Numbered from the stretch's first letter, positions 19,007 through 29,177 are shown. The stretch: 64,000 bases of DNA from Bifidobacterium santillanense (GCF_018555385.1 NZ_JAFEJS010000011.1:1-64000); one strand, 5' to 3'. Notes: generated by a model not told the origin, from the sequence alone. Made by a program: numbers and translations.

Positions 19007-20055
19007 CGCTCGGCGTCCTCACCCTTATTGGAAGTTTCAGAGGCATCGGCCAGTCCGGTGGGCGTGCCGGTATAGCCGCCCCACTCGTCCTGCTGCGCCC
19101 AGATGCGCTGGTTCTCCCTGCAGTACATGAGCTCCTTGGTGCGCTCCAGTTCGTCCTCCACGAGCTTGCGCTGGATGCGCAGCACCTCGGAGATGATCTG
19201 CAGGGCCACGCAGAACGCCGACAGCATGATCAGCGCCACGCCCGCGAGCATCGACTGCAGATGGCCGGCCGAGGAGCCGGAGAAGAAGAACACCAGATAC
19301 CGCACGAACGGGATCAGGCCGAGCACGCCGAAGACGACGGCCGCCCACTTGAAGATCACGTTCGCCTTGAACATGAGGAAGCTGCGGATGATCGCGCCGC
19401 CGGACTTCGCCATGTGCTCGAAGATGTTCGAGAACAGGCGGGATTCACGCGTCTTCGGGTTCGTGCGGATCGCGTACGAGGTGATGGCGATGCGCTTGTT
19501 GCCCGCCTGGATGATCGTCTCCATGCAGTAGCTGAACTCGGTGACGATGTTGAGCTTGAGCAGCGAGTTCTTCGAGTACGCGCGGAAGCCGCTGGCCGCG
19601 TCCGGGATGTGCGTGCCGGCCGCGAGGTTCACCACCCACGAGCCGAACGCCTGCATGCGGCGCTTGAACCAGCTGAACTCCTTGATGGTGGCGGTCTGAC
19701 GGTCTCCGACCACGATATCCGCCTCGTGGCGGAGGATCGGCTGCACCAGCTCGCCGATCGTCTCGCTCGGGTACTGGTTGTCGCCGTCCGTGTTCACCAC
19801 GATGTCGGCGCCGTGCTTCAGAGCGTAGTCCACGCCGTCGCGGAACGCGCGCGCCAGACCCATCGGCTTGGCGTGGTGCACGAAGTGCCTGACGCCCAGC
19901 GAACGCGCCACCTCGACGGTCCTGTCGCTGCAGCCGTCATCGATGATGAGCAGCTCCACGTCGTCGACGCCGGGGATCTCCTTCGGCATGTTCTTCAGCA
20001 CCAGGGGGAGGGTTTTCTCCTCGTTCAAGCAAGGAATCTGTATGAAGAGACGCAT
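19003..20055 (-). CDS. GT2 glycosyltransferase, dolichyl/undecaprenyl-phosphate transferase type
   Basis: A 350-aa protein. An N-terminal GT-A domain has FIQIPCLNEEKTL, LLIIDDGCSDRT and the acidic motif VVNTDGDNQYP, as in DPM1/polyprenyl-phosphate sugar synthases. Two hydrophobic helices follow around residues 240-300 (VIFKWAAVVFGVLG and LAGVALIMLSAFC) and a charged tail completes the protein. Such enzymes commonly load a sugar onto polyprenyl phosphate, which would supply the two GT-C-like proteins nearby; this link is inference. ATG 20055 (MRLFIQIP) is preferred. A GTG at 20067 is in frame. It overlaps the downstream GT4 by 4 nt. Confidence 0.88.
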   Translation of the reverse strand: MRLFIQIPCLNEEKTLPLVLKNMPKEIPGVDDVELLIIDDGCSDRTVEVARSLGVRHFVHHAKPMGLARAFRDGVDYALKHGADIVVNTDGDNQYPSETIGELVQPILRHEADIVVGDRQTATIKEFSWFKRRMQAFGSWVVNLAAGTHIPDAASGFRAYSKNSLLKLNIVTEFSYCMETIIQAGNKRIAITSYAIRTNPKTRESRLFSNIFEHMAKSGGAIIRSFLMFKANVIFKWAAVVFGVLGLIPFVRYLVFFFSGSSAGHLQSMLAGVALIMLSAFCVALQIISEVLRIQRKLVEDELERTKELMYCRENQRIWAQQDEWGGYTGTPTGLADASETSNKGEDAER

Positions 20056-20140
20056 AGGGTCAGGCACCTGCCATGAATAGGGTTCTACGATTGTTCAACG
20101 CGTTCATCATAGTCGTCGGCGCCAACACGGGGGAGTGCGG

Positions 20141-21622
20141 CTACTTCCCCAGCACCTTGAGCTGCTGCACGGTGATGACCTTGGCGGCGAACAGGACCGC
20201 CAGATATGCGACGTAGATCGCAGCGTACAGTACCGCAATCACCGGTAGACTCGTAAAGCCCGATTCCAGAGTCAGCTGTCCTGCAACGTTGAAATGCACA
20301 AATGTGACGTGCACCAGGACCCACAGCACCACGTTGGCGCCGAGGACGATCCACGTGCGCCGCAGCATCACGTTGCCGACCTTGCGGTACGTGCGCGCGA
20401 ACGTGACCAGCATCGCGAGCCCGGTGCAGGTCACGCTGGCGACGGCGATGCCGGTAATGCCGAACGTGCGCGCGGAGACGATGAACACCGGAATCACCAC
20501 GACGAGCGACACGATCGACAGCACGTCGGAGAACCGGCTGGAGCCGAACGAGTTGAGGACCATGTTGAGGATCACGGTGATGCCCATGAAGAAGTTGGAG
20601 AACGACAGGCAGGAGAGCGTCGCGGCCGCCACGTCGAACGACGGGCTGTAGAACGCCGCGAGCAGGTCGCCGCTGCTGGCGGAGACGACCACGGAGATCG
20701 GGAGGATGAACACGAACGCGATGAGCAGCAGTTCGCCGGTGCGCGTCACGGCCGCGTCGCGCCGCCCCTCCCCCACGAGCTTCGCCACGACCGGCAGGAT
20801 GACGGTCGAGAACGCCTGCAGCAGGTAGTAGGCGATCTTGCCGAAGTTCATCGCGCCGGTGTAGTAGCCGGCCATCGATGCCGGCTCGACCACGGCCTTG
20901 ACGATGAGGGTGTCCACGCTCAGCACGAGCGAGACCATGATGAAGAAGAAGGAGAAGCTCAGCGTGTGCGTGGCGACGTATCCGAACGGGATTCGCTCCA
21001 CGCCGTCGGCCGCCGACCGCCGTTTCGGCAGGGAGTCCCGCCGTACGAACAGCAGCGCGCAGCCGAGGAGGATCGTCAGCACCACCGCGAGCAGGAAGCC
21101 GACCTCCACGCCGATGACCGGGTCGTCGCGGAACACGAAGATGATGAGCGGGATCACGCCGAGCTTGGCGATCGGGTAGAACGTGCTCAGCAGCGCGCTC
21201 GTGCCGAACCGCTGCAGTCCGTCATTGACGCCGAGCAGCACGGTCTGCAGGCCGTTGACGACGACCAGGAACGCGGCGATGCGGAAGTACCGGTCCAGCG
21301 TCGCGTCGTTGAGGACGATGCCGAACAGCGGGGCGCCGAGGAAGTTCACGCAGAAGAAGAACGCGACGACGATCAGCTGGAAGGCGAGCGTCTTGCCGAC
21401 GACATCACGGAAGTCGTATCGTTTGCGCGAGATCTCGCTGGCGACCGACTGACGCGCGCCGTTCGAGACGAACATGTACTCGAAGTCGAGCACGGTGATA
21501 ATCGTGCCGACCACGCCGTAGGCGGCCGGCGGCATCGTGTTGCCGAGGAAGAAGTGCAGCGCATACCCGCTGACGAAGAACACGACGTTGCTGATCAGGT
21601 TCAGCAGGAGCCCACGGCGCAT
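20141..21622 (-). CDS. Polysaccharide flippase (Wzx/MVF-MATE-like)
   Basis: A 493-aa membrane protein with about 14 predicted helices, the length and topology of Wzx-type flippases (PST family) that turn undecaprenyl-linked repeat units across the membrane. The start LLLNLISNVVFFVSGYALHF and internal charged loops (for example ARQSVASEISRKRYDF) are typical. ATG 21622 follows GGAGG with 6-nt spacing, much better than the GTG further upstream. It is second in the minus-strand unit after ugd, with a hairpin in the 87-nt gap. No Wzy polymerase or Wzz-like regulator is recognisable in this window, although the GT-C-like membrane proteins could in principle act as one. Confidence 0.88.
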   Translation of the reverse strand: MRRGLLLNLISNVVFFVSGYALHFFLGNTMPPAAYGVVGTIITVLDFEYMFVSNGARQSVASEISRKRYDFRDVVGKTLAFQLIVVAFFFCVNFLGAPLFGIVLNDATLDRYFRIAAFLVVVNGLQTVLLGVNDGLQRFGTSALLSTFYPIAKLGVIPLIIFVFRDDPVIGVEVGFLLAVVLTILLGCALLFVRRDSLPKRRSAADGVERIPFGYVATHTLSFSFFFIMVSLVLSVDTLIVKAVVEPASMAGYYTGAMNFGKIAYYLLQAFSTVILPVVAKLVGEGRRDAAVTRTGELLLIAFVFILPISVVVSASSGDLLAAFYSPSFDVAAATLSCLSFSNFFMGITVILNMVLNSFGSSRFSDVLSIVSLVVVIPVFIVSARTFGITGIAVASVTCTGLAMLVTFARTYRKVGNVMLRRTWIVLGANVVLWVLVHVTFVHFNVAGQLTLESGFTSLPVIAVLYAAIYVAYLAVLFAAKVITVQQLKVLGK

Positions 21623-21640
21623 ATCATCCTCCACATACGA

Positions 21641-21678
21641 CGATGGTGGCGTACCGCGGATACGATACGCCACCATCG
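21641..21678 (-). terminator. Hairpin between ugd and the flippase gene
   Basis: CGATGGTGGCGTA (21641-21653) pairs perfectly with TACGCCACCATCG (21666-21678). There is no T-run on either side, and it sits just before the flippase start, so it may be an attenuator or an mRNA-stability element rather than a full stop. Confidence 0.45.
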
Positions 21679-21709
21679 CAACATCATCGGCGGCCGGCGT
21701 CAGTCGGCG

Positions 21710-22954
21710 TCAGTCGCGGCGGAACAGGTCTCGCGTGAAGACCTTCTCGCCGGCGTCGGCGAGGTCGGCGTTCCAGCGGTTCGCGACGATCACGCTGGAC
21801 TCGGCCTTGAACGCGGCGAGGTCGTGCGTGACCTTGGAGCCGAAGAAGTCGGGCGCGTCGAGCGTGGGCTCGTACACGACGACGGTCAGGCCCTTGGCCT
21901 TGAGCCGCTTCATCACGCCTTGGATGGCGGACTGGCGGAAGTTGTCGGAGCCGGACTTCATGGTCAGGCGGTAGATGCCGATGACCGGGTTCTCGACGCC
22001 CTCGACGCGCTCCATGATCTCGTCGGCGATGAAGTCCTTGCGCGTGCGGTTCGCCGCGACGATCGCCTCGATGAGGTTCTGCGGCACCTTGTCGTAGTTG
22101 GCGAGGAGCTGCTTGGTGTCCTTGGGCAGGCAGTAGCCGCCGTAGCCGAAGCTCGGGTTGTTGTAGTCGTTGCGGATGCGCGGGTCGAGGCACACGCCGC
22201 TGATGATGGACTTCGTGTCGAGTCCGCGCGACTCCGCGTACGTGTCGAGCTCGTTGAAGTAGGCGACGCGCAGGGCGAGGTACGTGTTGGCGAACAGCTT
22301 GATGGCCTCGGCCTCGGTCAGTCCGACGACGAGCTGGGGGATGCCCTTGGTGCCGTCCGGGTTGGTGCGGTCCGTCTCCTCGGGCGCCGCGCCGTGGGCA
22401 AGGAGGCCGACGAAGGTGCGCGCCGCCTCGACGGCCTGCGGGTCGTCCTGCGGGGCGCCGGCGACGATGCGGCTCGGATGCAGGTTGTCGTACAGGGCGT
22501 GGCCCTCGCGCAGGAACTCCGGGGAGAAGAGGATACGGTCGTCGTGCAGGCGCTCGTGAAGCTGCTGGGTGTAGCCGACCGGGATCGTGGACTTGATGAC
22601 GATCCACGCGTCCGGCGCGTACGTGCGCACGGCCTTGATCGCGGCCTCGACGCTGGAGGTGTCGAAGTAGTTCTTCTTCGGGTCGTAGTTGGTCGGGGTG
22701 GCGATCACCGCGTACTCGGCGCCCGTGTAGGCCTGCTCCGGGTCGAGCGTGGCATGGAAGTCCAGCGGACGCTCGCCCGAGGCGTTCTCCTGGAGGAAGT
22801 CGGTGATTTCAGCGTCGACGATCGGGCTCTTCGCGTTGTTGAGCAGCTCGACCTTCTCCGGCACGATGTCCAGCGCATGGACCTCGTTGTGCTGCGACAG
22901 CAGCAACGCCACGGACAACCCCACATAACCGGTACCGGCAACCGCGATTTTCAT
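21710..22954 (-). CDS. ugd: UDP-glucose 6-dehydrogenase
   Basis: A 414-aa enzyme that oxidises UDP-glucose twice with NAD to UDP-glucuronic acid. The Rossmann motif [11 protein letters not shown] opens the protein. The catalytic Cys is in [15 protein letters not shown], and the substrate-binding ATPTNYD and [11 protein letters not shown] segments are present. Full length. ATG 22954 follows GAGGAG with ideal spacing. A -10-like TACACT on the minus strand lies at 22998-23003, within the short gap after the terminator of the upstream CAP gene, so the unit ugd - flippase - GT2 - GT4 likely has its own promoter. The product implies an acidic glycan or a UDP-uronate-derived sugar. Confidence 0.96.
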   Translation of the reverse strand: MKIAVAGTGYVGLSVALLLSQHNEVHALDIVPEKVELLNNAKSPIVDAEITDFLQENASGERPLDFHATLDPEQAYTGAEYAVIATPTNYDPKKNYFDTSSVEAAIKAVRTYAPDAWIVIKSTIPVGYTQQLHERLHDDRILFSPEFLREGHALYDNLHPSRIVAGAPQDDPQAVEAARTFVGLLAHGAAPEETDRTNPDGTKGIPQLVVGLTEAEAIKLFANTYLALRVAYFNELDTYAESRGLDTKSIISGVCLDPRIRNDYNNPSFGYGGYCLPKDTKQLLANYDKVPQNLIEAIVAANRTRKDFIADEIMERVEGVENPVIGIYRLTMKSGSDNFRQSAIQGVMKRLKAKGLTVVVYEPTLDAPDFFGSKVTHDLAAFKAESSVIVANRWNADLADAGEKVFTRDLFRRD

Positions 22955-23036
22955 ATGACTCCTCAACTCCTGTGTCCGAACTCGATACTGGTCAATCAGT
23001 GTAGTCGAATGGGCGTGGTCCGGCCGCGGATTATGC

Positions 23037-23087
23037 GAATGCCCCGTGAACGGGGGAAGATTTTCCATTCCCGTTCGCGGGGCATTC
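23037..23087 (-). terminator. Strong terminator hairpin after the CAP-domain gene
   Basis: An 18-bp stem (GAATGCCCCGTGAACGGG at 23037-23054 with its partner at 23070-23087) has one wobble pair. It lies 35 nt beyond the stop of the minus-strand CAP-domain gene and before the ugd promoter region. Confidence 0.8.
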
Positions 23088-23121
23088 GTCTTTGCGGGAT
23101 CGGCGATATCCGCCATTCGGG

Positions 23122-24330
23122 TTACTTGAGTGCGATCCAGGCGACGCTCTCCTGCGTCCAGCCGCTCGCGCCGACCTTCTCGTACTCGGTGAAGCTGGTG
23201 GTGAACACGTGCTCGCCGTTGTTCGGGTTGTACAGGCGGTACACCGGGATCGAGCCGTCGCCGGGCACGTGCCAGGCGATGCCCTCGTCGTTCCAGCCGC
23301 TGCGGATCAGGCTGCGCGCCTCGGCTTGGCTCATCGTGTAGTGGTGCGTGCCGTCGTTCGGATTGTAGACGCGGTAGACGGGGTAGCCCTTGGAGGACAC
23401 GGTGAAGGAGACGTTCTCGTAGCGCCATCCCACGGACACCAGATGATCGGTCTCGGCCTTGGACGTGGTGTAGTGGTGCAGACCGCTGTTCGGATTGTAC
23501 AGACGGTAGACCGGAGTCTCCGTGCCGCCCTGCTCGGGCTTGGAGGAGCCGTCGGAGCCGCCGCTGTAGTTCGCGATGAGCAGCTTGTATCCGACCAGCG
23601 ACGCGACGTAGGCGTCCACGCTCAGCCCCTTGTCGCTCGAGGAGGCGGCGAAGTTTTGGGCCGAGTACTTGCCGGTGTCGCCATAGCCGGTGACGGTGTA
23701 TCCGGACTTGGTCAGGTTGAGGTAGTGACCCACGATGTTCTCGTTGCGGGAGCCGAGGTCGTAGGCGGCCTTCTCGGTGAAGTACCAGCCTGCGTACGGG
23801 TCGAGATAGCCGTACGCGATGTTCTGGCCGGCGGCGGAGTAGTCGCCGTAGTCGAACGGATTGTAGTTCTGGTGCTGCATCGAACCCTTGGAATACATCC
23901 AGTCCGACGCGGTTTCGGCCATGGCCGTCAGCAGATGGCTGATGCGCAGCGGCGCGAGGCCGCGGAAGTTGTTGTCGTTGGTGCGCAGCGTGTTGCCGTG
24001 CTTGACGGACAGCGCCGCCTTGATTGCGTTGTCGATCGATGTGGCCGAATTGGCCTCGCCGAGACGCAGATACGGCGCACGCGACGGGTCGGCGCGGACC
24101 TGCTCGAACCACGCGACCGCATCCTCGGCACCGATGTACTCGTAGTAGCCGAGCATGCTGTTGCGGATCTGCGGGTCGGAGTCGAGCGATTTCGCGCTCG
24201 CCGACACCGCAATCGTGGTGGCGGGCGCGGCGGTCTCGTCGGCCGAGGCCGCGGAGACCGGCCCCGCGACGGCCAATGCGGCCACCGCCGCAACGGCCGC
24301 GATGGCCTTGCTGATGCAACGAATCGTCAT
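23122..24330 (-). CDS. Secreted CAP-domain (SCP/PR1-like) protein with DUF5648 repeats
   Basis: A 402-aa exported protein. Residues 1-31 are a signal peptide ending SAASA. Residues about 60-265 resemble a bacterial CAP/SCP domain, with the signatures [19 protein letters not shown] and [13 protein letters not shown]. The His and Glu cavity residues of CAP proteins appear to be in these segments. Residues about 272-402 hold three DUF5648-type repeats, each with PVYR-x-YNPN, HHYT or HVFTT, and a final GW-x-x-E motif. ATG 24330 follows AGGGGAA. It has no LPXTG motif or transmembrane anchor, so attachment, if any, must be through the repeats. It is divergent from the LRR protein that has the same C-terminal module. 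The biochemical function of bacterial CAP domains is largely unknown. Confidence 0.85.
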   Translation of the reverse strand: MTIRCISKAIAAVAAVAALAVAGPVSAASADETAAPATTIAVSASAKSLDSDPQIRNSMLGYYEYIGAEDAVAWFEQVRADPSRAPYLRLGEANSATSIDNAIKAALSVKHGNTLRTNDNNFRGLAPLRISHLLTAMAETASDWMYSKGSMQHQNYNPFDYGDYSAAGQNIAYGYLDPYAGWYFTEKAAYDLGSRNENIVGHYLNLTKSGYTVTGYGDTGKYSAQNFAASSSDKGLSVDAYVASLVGYKLLIANYSGGSDGSSKPEQGGTETPVYRLYNPNSGLHHYTTSKAETDHLVSVGWRYENVSFTVSSKGYPVYRVYNPNDGTHHYTMSQAEARSLIRSGWNDEGIAWHVPGDGSIPVYRLYNPNNGEHVFTTSFTEYEKVGASGWTQESVAWIALK

Positions 24331-24569
24331 AATTCCCCTTTTCCTGGGACTTCCTCGAGGTCGGCCTTTGGCATTCCGTATTCACCATTCACCGCCCATT
24401 CTCGCCTCCGATTTTACCCTTCGCGCACATGACGCGAAAACGGGTATGCGGTGCCGTTCTGTCTACGGTGAGGAGGAAGCTGAAAGCAAGCTGGGAGTCT
24501 TTCCCGACTTCGTCTCGTCGACGGGCGTAGGGGCGGTTGGCCGACATTGAAGAAGAGAAGGAAGCAGCG

Positions 24570-27500
24570 ATGCGACAACCCATCCATGTGGGGTCGAGGC
24601 TGACTGCGACGGCTGCCGCCGTCGCGATGTTGTTTGGTTTCGGGTTTGGTGCGGCTACGGCCAATGCGGCCGAGACGTCCGGCGACGTGACCATCAATGC
24701 CACCAGTTTCCCGGATCCGGTTTTCAGGGATTACGTCACCAAGCGATGCGACAAAGACGGCAATGGCGTGTTGAGCCAGTCCGAACGTGAGTCAGTGTCG
24801 GTTATCGATACCGATGGCGCGTCAGCTATGGGGCAATGGGATGCCGATGGCATCGCTCATACGCTCAAAGGAATAGAGTTGTTCCCCAATCTGGGGGCTC
24901 TGTCTTTCGGCTCGCGGACGACGGATGTTTCCGTTTTGGATTTGTCGGGGAATCCGCGATTGCAGACATTGGAAGGTTACAGCAAGACCTTAACTTCTGT
25001 GAATCTGTCAAAGAACGTGGAACTCAGACGTGTTTCACTGAACGTTAATCCTCATCTCCAATCCCTCGACGTTTCTCATAATGCAAAACTGACTTATCTG
25101 GCAGTGCAAGCAACAGGTCTGGAATCACTGGACGTATCGAAGAATCCTGAGCTGCAGAATCTTCTTATTTCCAACACCAAGATTACGACATTGGACATCA
25201 GTCATAACGCTCGTCTCGACAGTTTGACTGCAGATGGCGCTTCATTGTCTTCCTTGGATACGTCCGGTAATCCAAAACTCTCGGAAATTGGTCTCTCCGG
25301 CACAAATATCACCGCTTTGGATATATCTAAGAATCCAGAATTACTCTATTTGGATGTCTCCAAGACGAAGCTGGGGACTCTTAATGTCAAGCAAAATGCG
25401 CGGTTAAAAATTCTGAATATTTCCGATACTCAAATATCATCTATTGATGTTTCCGGTAATGCTAATCTTGTTTCGCTGAAAGCCAATGATGATGATCTTC
25501 GATCTCTTGATCTTACGAAGAACACCAAACTGGAGAGTCTGATTTTGGATAACAACGAAATCGGCAATCTTGACCTCAGCGAGAACTCCGACCTCGCCAG
25601 CCTAAGCATCAACGACAACCGGCTAACATCACTTGACGTATCTAAGAATAATCGATTGATGGTTGTCTACGCCAAGAACAACAGCTTGCTTGCTGTCCGA
25701 CTGTCGACAACTGCTCCTTATGATAATAGAAGCGATTTTTCCGGTAACATCTTCCGCGTTGCCAATGGGAATACGCTGGATATTGCCAAATATGTTCCAT
25801 TCGAACTCGGAACAATTGATAATGTGAATGGTGGCACCCTCAAAGGTGCTTCAATTACAGCCAATGCTGTTCCTGGTACCGTTACCTACCGATACAATAT
25901 TCAGTATTACGAGGACAGATTCGGGTTCCCGGTGAGTGTGGTATTTGCTGGAGGCAAGGATTCCGCAAAGCCTGTAATCGCTGGTGTCTCTGATATCACG
26001 GTTGGACAGAATTCTGCATTTGACGCGAAATCCGGAGTGACTGCGACGGATGACGTTGACGGTGATGTGACGGATAGAATCGTGGTGAAGAACGATGTCG
26101 ATACGTCTAAGCCCGGAAAATATCAGGTGACATACAGCGTGTCGGATAAGGCCGGTAACACGGCAACGGCGACTCGTACCGTTACCGTTATCGCCTTGAA
26201 CTACGATGCACTGAATCAGGCTATTGCGGATGCCGAAAAGCTGTCTGACAGTGAATATACGCAGGATTCTTGGAAAGCATTGCGGAGTGCGCTGTCTGCG
26301 GCAAACGCAGTAAAGGGTAATGCCAAGGCCACTCAGGATGCAATCGATTCCGCTACAGCTCGACTTCGCAATGCGATCGCTAGACTGCAAAAGCCCGCAA
26401 CCAAGCCGGCGGATAAGTCCGTGTTGGATGATGCCATCGCGAAGGCCGGGAAGCTGAACGAGAAGGACTACACCGCTGACTCGTGGAAGTCGCTCCAGAC
26501 CGCGTTGTCTGCTGCCGAACAGGTGCAGTCCAAGGCCGATGCGACCCAGCAAGAGGTGACGGATGCCGCCGGCAAGCTCAATGCCGCGATTGACGCTCTT
26601 GAGAAGAAGCCGGCTCCGGCTCCTGTTGATAAGTCCGCGTTGAACGCCGCCATCGCGAAGGCCGGGAAGCTGAGCGAGAAGGATTATACGGCTGATTCGT
26701 GGAAGCCGTTTGCCGATGCTCTTGTTACCGCTCAGAAGGTGGCAGGTGATAAGTCCGCGACACAGCAGCAGGTGAATGACGCGAAGTCCGCTCTCGAGAA
26801 GGCCGAAGCCGGTCTCAAGAAGAACACCCCGACTCCTACTCCTGCCGTGATTGGCATCAAGGTAGTTAAGAATCCGGCCAAGACGGAGTACGAAGTCGGT
26901 GAGACGTTCTCGGCCGACGGCCTAAAGGTCGCGAAGATTCCATCCAAGGGCGATCCGATTGATCTGAAGTCTGACGAATATACGCTCGCCGCCAAGAACG
27001 AAGCCGGTGAGAAGGTTGATTTGTCGAAGCCGTTTACCGAGTCCGCCGTGGGCAAGGTGACGGTGACGGTCACGTTGAAGTCCGATTCGAAGAAGACGGC
27101 GACGTTCACGATCACGGTCGTCAAGAAGGACCAGCCGCAGCCTCCGACTCCTGAACCGACTCCTACGCCTACGCCGACTCCTACCCCTACGCCCACTCCG
27201 ACTCCTACGGTGACCGCGGTGCCGGTGTATCGCGTGTACAACCGCAACTCCGGTCTGCACCATTACACCACGAGTGAAGCGGAGCGCCATCACTTGGTGC
27301 GCCTCGGCTGGCGTGACGAGGGAGTGTCATTCAGGGCCGCGAAGGCGGATTCCTCGAACGCGAACCTCAAGCCGGTCTATCGCGAGTACAACCCGAATGA
27401 TGGCAACCACAACTTCACCACTTCGCTGACCGAGCATAAGCATCTGATCAAGCTCGGTTGGCGTGACGAAGGGATTGCTTGGTATGTGGATAGCACTGCC

Positions 27501-27632
27501 TCCACGGATGTGTACCGCTTGTACAACCCGAATTCGGGCGAGCACGTGTACACGACGTCCAAGGTCGAGTACGAGAACGTCGGCCGTGCGGGCTGGAAGC
27601 AGGAGGGAGTCGCCTGGCAAAGCCTCAAATAA
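24570..27632 (+). CDS. Secreted LRR / Ig-like / FIVAR / DUF5648 surface protein
   Basis: A 1020-aa modular protein. It has a signal peptide at 1-33 (ending ATANA), then about 12 leucine-rich repeats of the type LDVSKN-x2-L at about 124-378. A DUF5011/HYR-like Ig domain follows at 467-541 (KPVIAGV, DDVDGDVTDRIV). Three FIVAR repeats lie at about 544-754 (each with Y-T-x-DSWK and a run ending in AI or L), then a Big_3-like Ig domain at 760-854. A PT-rich linker spans 857-882, and DUF5648 repeats span 884-1020. The LRR part is visibly richer in A/T and in codons such as AAT, TCT and GAT than its flanks and the neighbouring genes, which suggests an imported segment. ATG 24570 follows AGAAGGAA. 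The architecture is that of internalin-like adhesins, but no LPXTG or anchor is present. Confidence 0.85.
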   Translation: MRQPIHVGSRLTATAAAVAMLFGFGFGAATANAAETSGDVTINATSFPDPVFRDYVTKRCDKDGNGVLSQSERESVSVIDTDGASAMGQWDADGIAHTLKGIELFPNLGALSFGSRTTDVSVLDLSGNPRLQTLEGYSKTLTSVNLSKNVELRRVSLNVNPHLQSLDVSHNAKLTYLAVQATGLESLDVSKNPELQNLLISNTKITTLDISHNARLDSLTADGASLSSLDTSGNPKLSEIGLSGTNITALDISKNPELLYLDVSKTKLGTLNVKQNARLKILNISDTQISSIDVSGNANLVSLKANDDDLRSLDLTKNTKLESLILDNNEIGNLDLSENSDLASLSINDNRLTSLDVSKNNRLMVVYAKNNSLLAVRLSTTAPYDNRSDFSGNIFRVANGNTLDIAKYVPFELGTIDNVNGGTLKGASITANAVPGTVTYRYNIQYYEDRFGFPVSVVFAGGKDSAKPVIAGVSDITVGQNSAFDAKSGVTATDDVDGDVTDRIVVKNDVDTSKPGKYQVTYSVSDKAGNTATATRTVTVIALNYDALNQAIADAEKLSDSEYTQDSWKALRSALSAANAVKGNAKATQDAIDSATARLRNAIARLQKPATKPADKSVLDDAIAKAGKLNEKDYTADSWKSLQTALSAAEQVQSKADATQQEVTDAAGKLNAAIDALEKKPAPAPVDKSALNAAIAKAGKLSEKDYTADSWKPFADALVTAQKVAGDKSATQQQVNDAKSALEKAEAGLKKNTPTPTPAVIGIKVVKNPAKTEYEVGETFSADGLKVAKIPSKGDPIDLKSDEYTLAAKNEAGEKVDLSKPFTESAVGKVTVTVTLKSDSKKTATFTITVVKKDQPQPPTPEPTPTPTPTPTPTPTPTPTVTAVPVYRVYNRNSGLHHYTTSEAERHHLVRLGWRDEGVSFRAAKADSSNANLKPVYREYNPNDGNHNFTTSLTEHKHLIKLGWRDEGIAWYVDSTASTDVYRLYNPNSGEHVYTTSKVEYENVGRAGWKQEGVAWQSLK

Positions 27633-27678
27633 TGCCATCCAGCCGTCGGCTCGCCGCATAAGCGGGTCGTAAACCGTC

Positions 27679-27713
27679 AGGGGCATCACTGCATGACCGG
27701 CAGTGATGCCCCT
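27679..27713 (+). terminator. Terminator hairpin, 14-bp perfect stem
   Basis: AGGGGCATCACTGC (27679-27692) pairs perfectly with GCAGTGATGCCCCT (27700-27713), followed by CGACTTTGT. It ends the LRR-protein transcript. Confidence 0.8.
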
Positions 27714-27854
27714 CGACTTTGTCATATCAGCATGTGTGCCGGGATTCCATGACGACCATGAAGAGGGGTAGCGTTTTCAGTGTGGGCGTAAACCGCGCTC
27801 ACAGTGGACGGCCCGGTATCGGGACGTCCGAAGAGAGACTAAGGGAGCTCCGCA

Positions 27855-29159
27855 ATGAAGCATTTTGGAAAGGCCTTCGTCGCATTCGCGGCGGCAGCCG
27901 GCATAGCTGTGGCCGGCGTTCCGGCGGCCAACGCCGCATTTGTTCCGGAAAATTCGCCCAACACATTCGCCAACTACTCCATCAGCAACGTCAAGGTGTC
28001 GGACATCGGTTCCGATTCGGCGACGGTGACGTTCAACTGGAAGATCACCATGTACGAGGGATACATCACGCCTGACGGCATGGGCGGCGGCTATCGTCCG
28101 ATCGCCTTCAACCCCGCCTACGTCAAGAGCGTGTGCGCCGTCGCGGACATCAGCCGCGTCACCGACATCACGCCGATCGCCAACGACTCCACCACCGACT
28201 GGGGTTCCACCATCGCGACATGGCCTGAGGACTATGTGTGCGGCAGCTCCGGGACCGATCGTGCACTCCATGAGCGGGATCTCAACCTGCCCAAGAGCCA
28301 CGAGGCCAACAGCGGCACGTTCCTGGCGGCGAAGTACAGCGGACAGTCCTTCTGGCAGGCCGACAACGGAGCACAGTGGGACGGCAAGTCCGGCAGCGGC
28401 ACCTTCTCCGTGAAGCTCACCGGCCTGACCCCGGGAACCACCTACGGCAACAACCTGGACAACATCGATTCCTCCTACACCGATCCGCTGTATTGGACGT
28501 ACAACAAGTTCGATGCATTGTGGCGCGACGGTGTGAAGACCAAGACGGCGGTGGACCTGCGCTCCGCCCGCGTCGGCCTGCACGTCGATCTGAAGAGCGG
28601 CACTCCGGTGTCCGATTACAATGAGTCCAACAAGTCCGAGATCAACAAGCTCGCCTTCGACTTCACTCCCGGTGCGATTCCTGACTTCACCACGCTCAAG
28701 GCCGGCGAGACGAAGCCCGACAAGCCGACTCCGTCGTCTCATGCGGTGGTGTACCGCGCGTTCAACCCGAACGAAACGCGTGGCGGCTCGCACCTGTACA
28801 CGACCAGCAAGGCCGAGTACAACAAGGTGATCCAGGCCGGTTGGCGCGGTGAGGGCCCGCAGTTCGAGGCCTCGTCGAACGAGAAGGACACCCCCGTTTA
28901 TCGTCTCTACAATCCGAACGACGGATCCCACCACTACACGCTGAGCGCCAAGGAGCGTGACGCCTTGGTGCGTGCCGGCTGGAGGAGCGAGAACGTGGCC
29001 TGGTATGTGGCTGCGGATGCGACCACCCCGGTGTACCGCGTGTACAACCCGAATACGGGCGAACACGTGTTCACCGTGTCCAAGCCCGAAGCGTCCGCTG
29101 CGGTCAAGGCCGGTTGGCACGACGAAGGTACCGCATTCAACGCGTACCTCGCGCAGTGA
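27855..29159 (+). CDS. Secreted protein, unknown N-terminal domain plus DUF5648 repeats
   Basis: A 434-aa exported protein. The signal peptide covers residues 1-28 (ending PAANA). Residues about 30-290 are a domain I do not recognise; it has fibronectin-III-like hints (SATVTFNWKITM near residue 56, GTFSVKLTGLTPGTTY near residue 182) and two Cys (in SVCAV and YVCGSS) that could form a disulfide. Residues about 295-434 contain three DUF5648 repeats ([27 protein letters not shown]). ATG 27855 follows GGGAG with good spacing. It is flanked by strong terminators on both sides and so is monocistronic. Function unknown; secretion and the shared C-terminal module are the supported facts. Confidence 0.8.
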   Translation: MKHFGKAFVAFAAAAGIAVAGVPAANAAFVPENSPNTFANYSISNVKVSDIGSDSATVTFNWKITMYEGYITPDGMGGGYRPIAFNPAYVKSVCAVADISRVTDITPIANDSTTDWGSTIATWPEDYVCGSSGTDRALHERDLNLPKSHEANSGTFLAAKYSGQSFWQADNGAQWDGKSGSGTFSVKLTGLTPGTTYGNNLDNIDSSYTDPLYWTYNKFDALWRDGVKTKTAVDLRSARVGLHVDLKSGTPVSDYNESNKSEINKLAFDFTPGAIPDFTTLKAGETKPDKPTPSSHAVVYRAFNPNETRGGSHLYTTSKAEYNKVIQAGWRGEGPQFEASSNEKDTPVYRLYNPNDGSHHYTLSAKERDALVRAGWRSENVAWYVAADATTPVYRVYNPNTGEHVFTVSKPEASAAVKAGWHDEGTAFNAYLAQ

Positions 29160-29177
29160 GTCTTTTCTGAACTGATT

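Noticed and set aside
20294-23341. 1015-codon plus-strand frame
   Set aside because: Complement shadow of the flippase and ugd genes, dominated by His/Asp/Glu/Arg with no domain.
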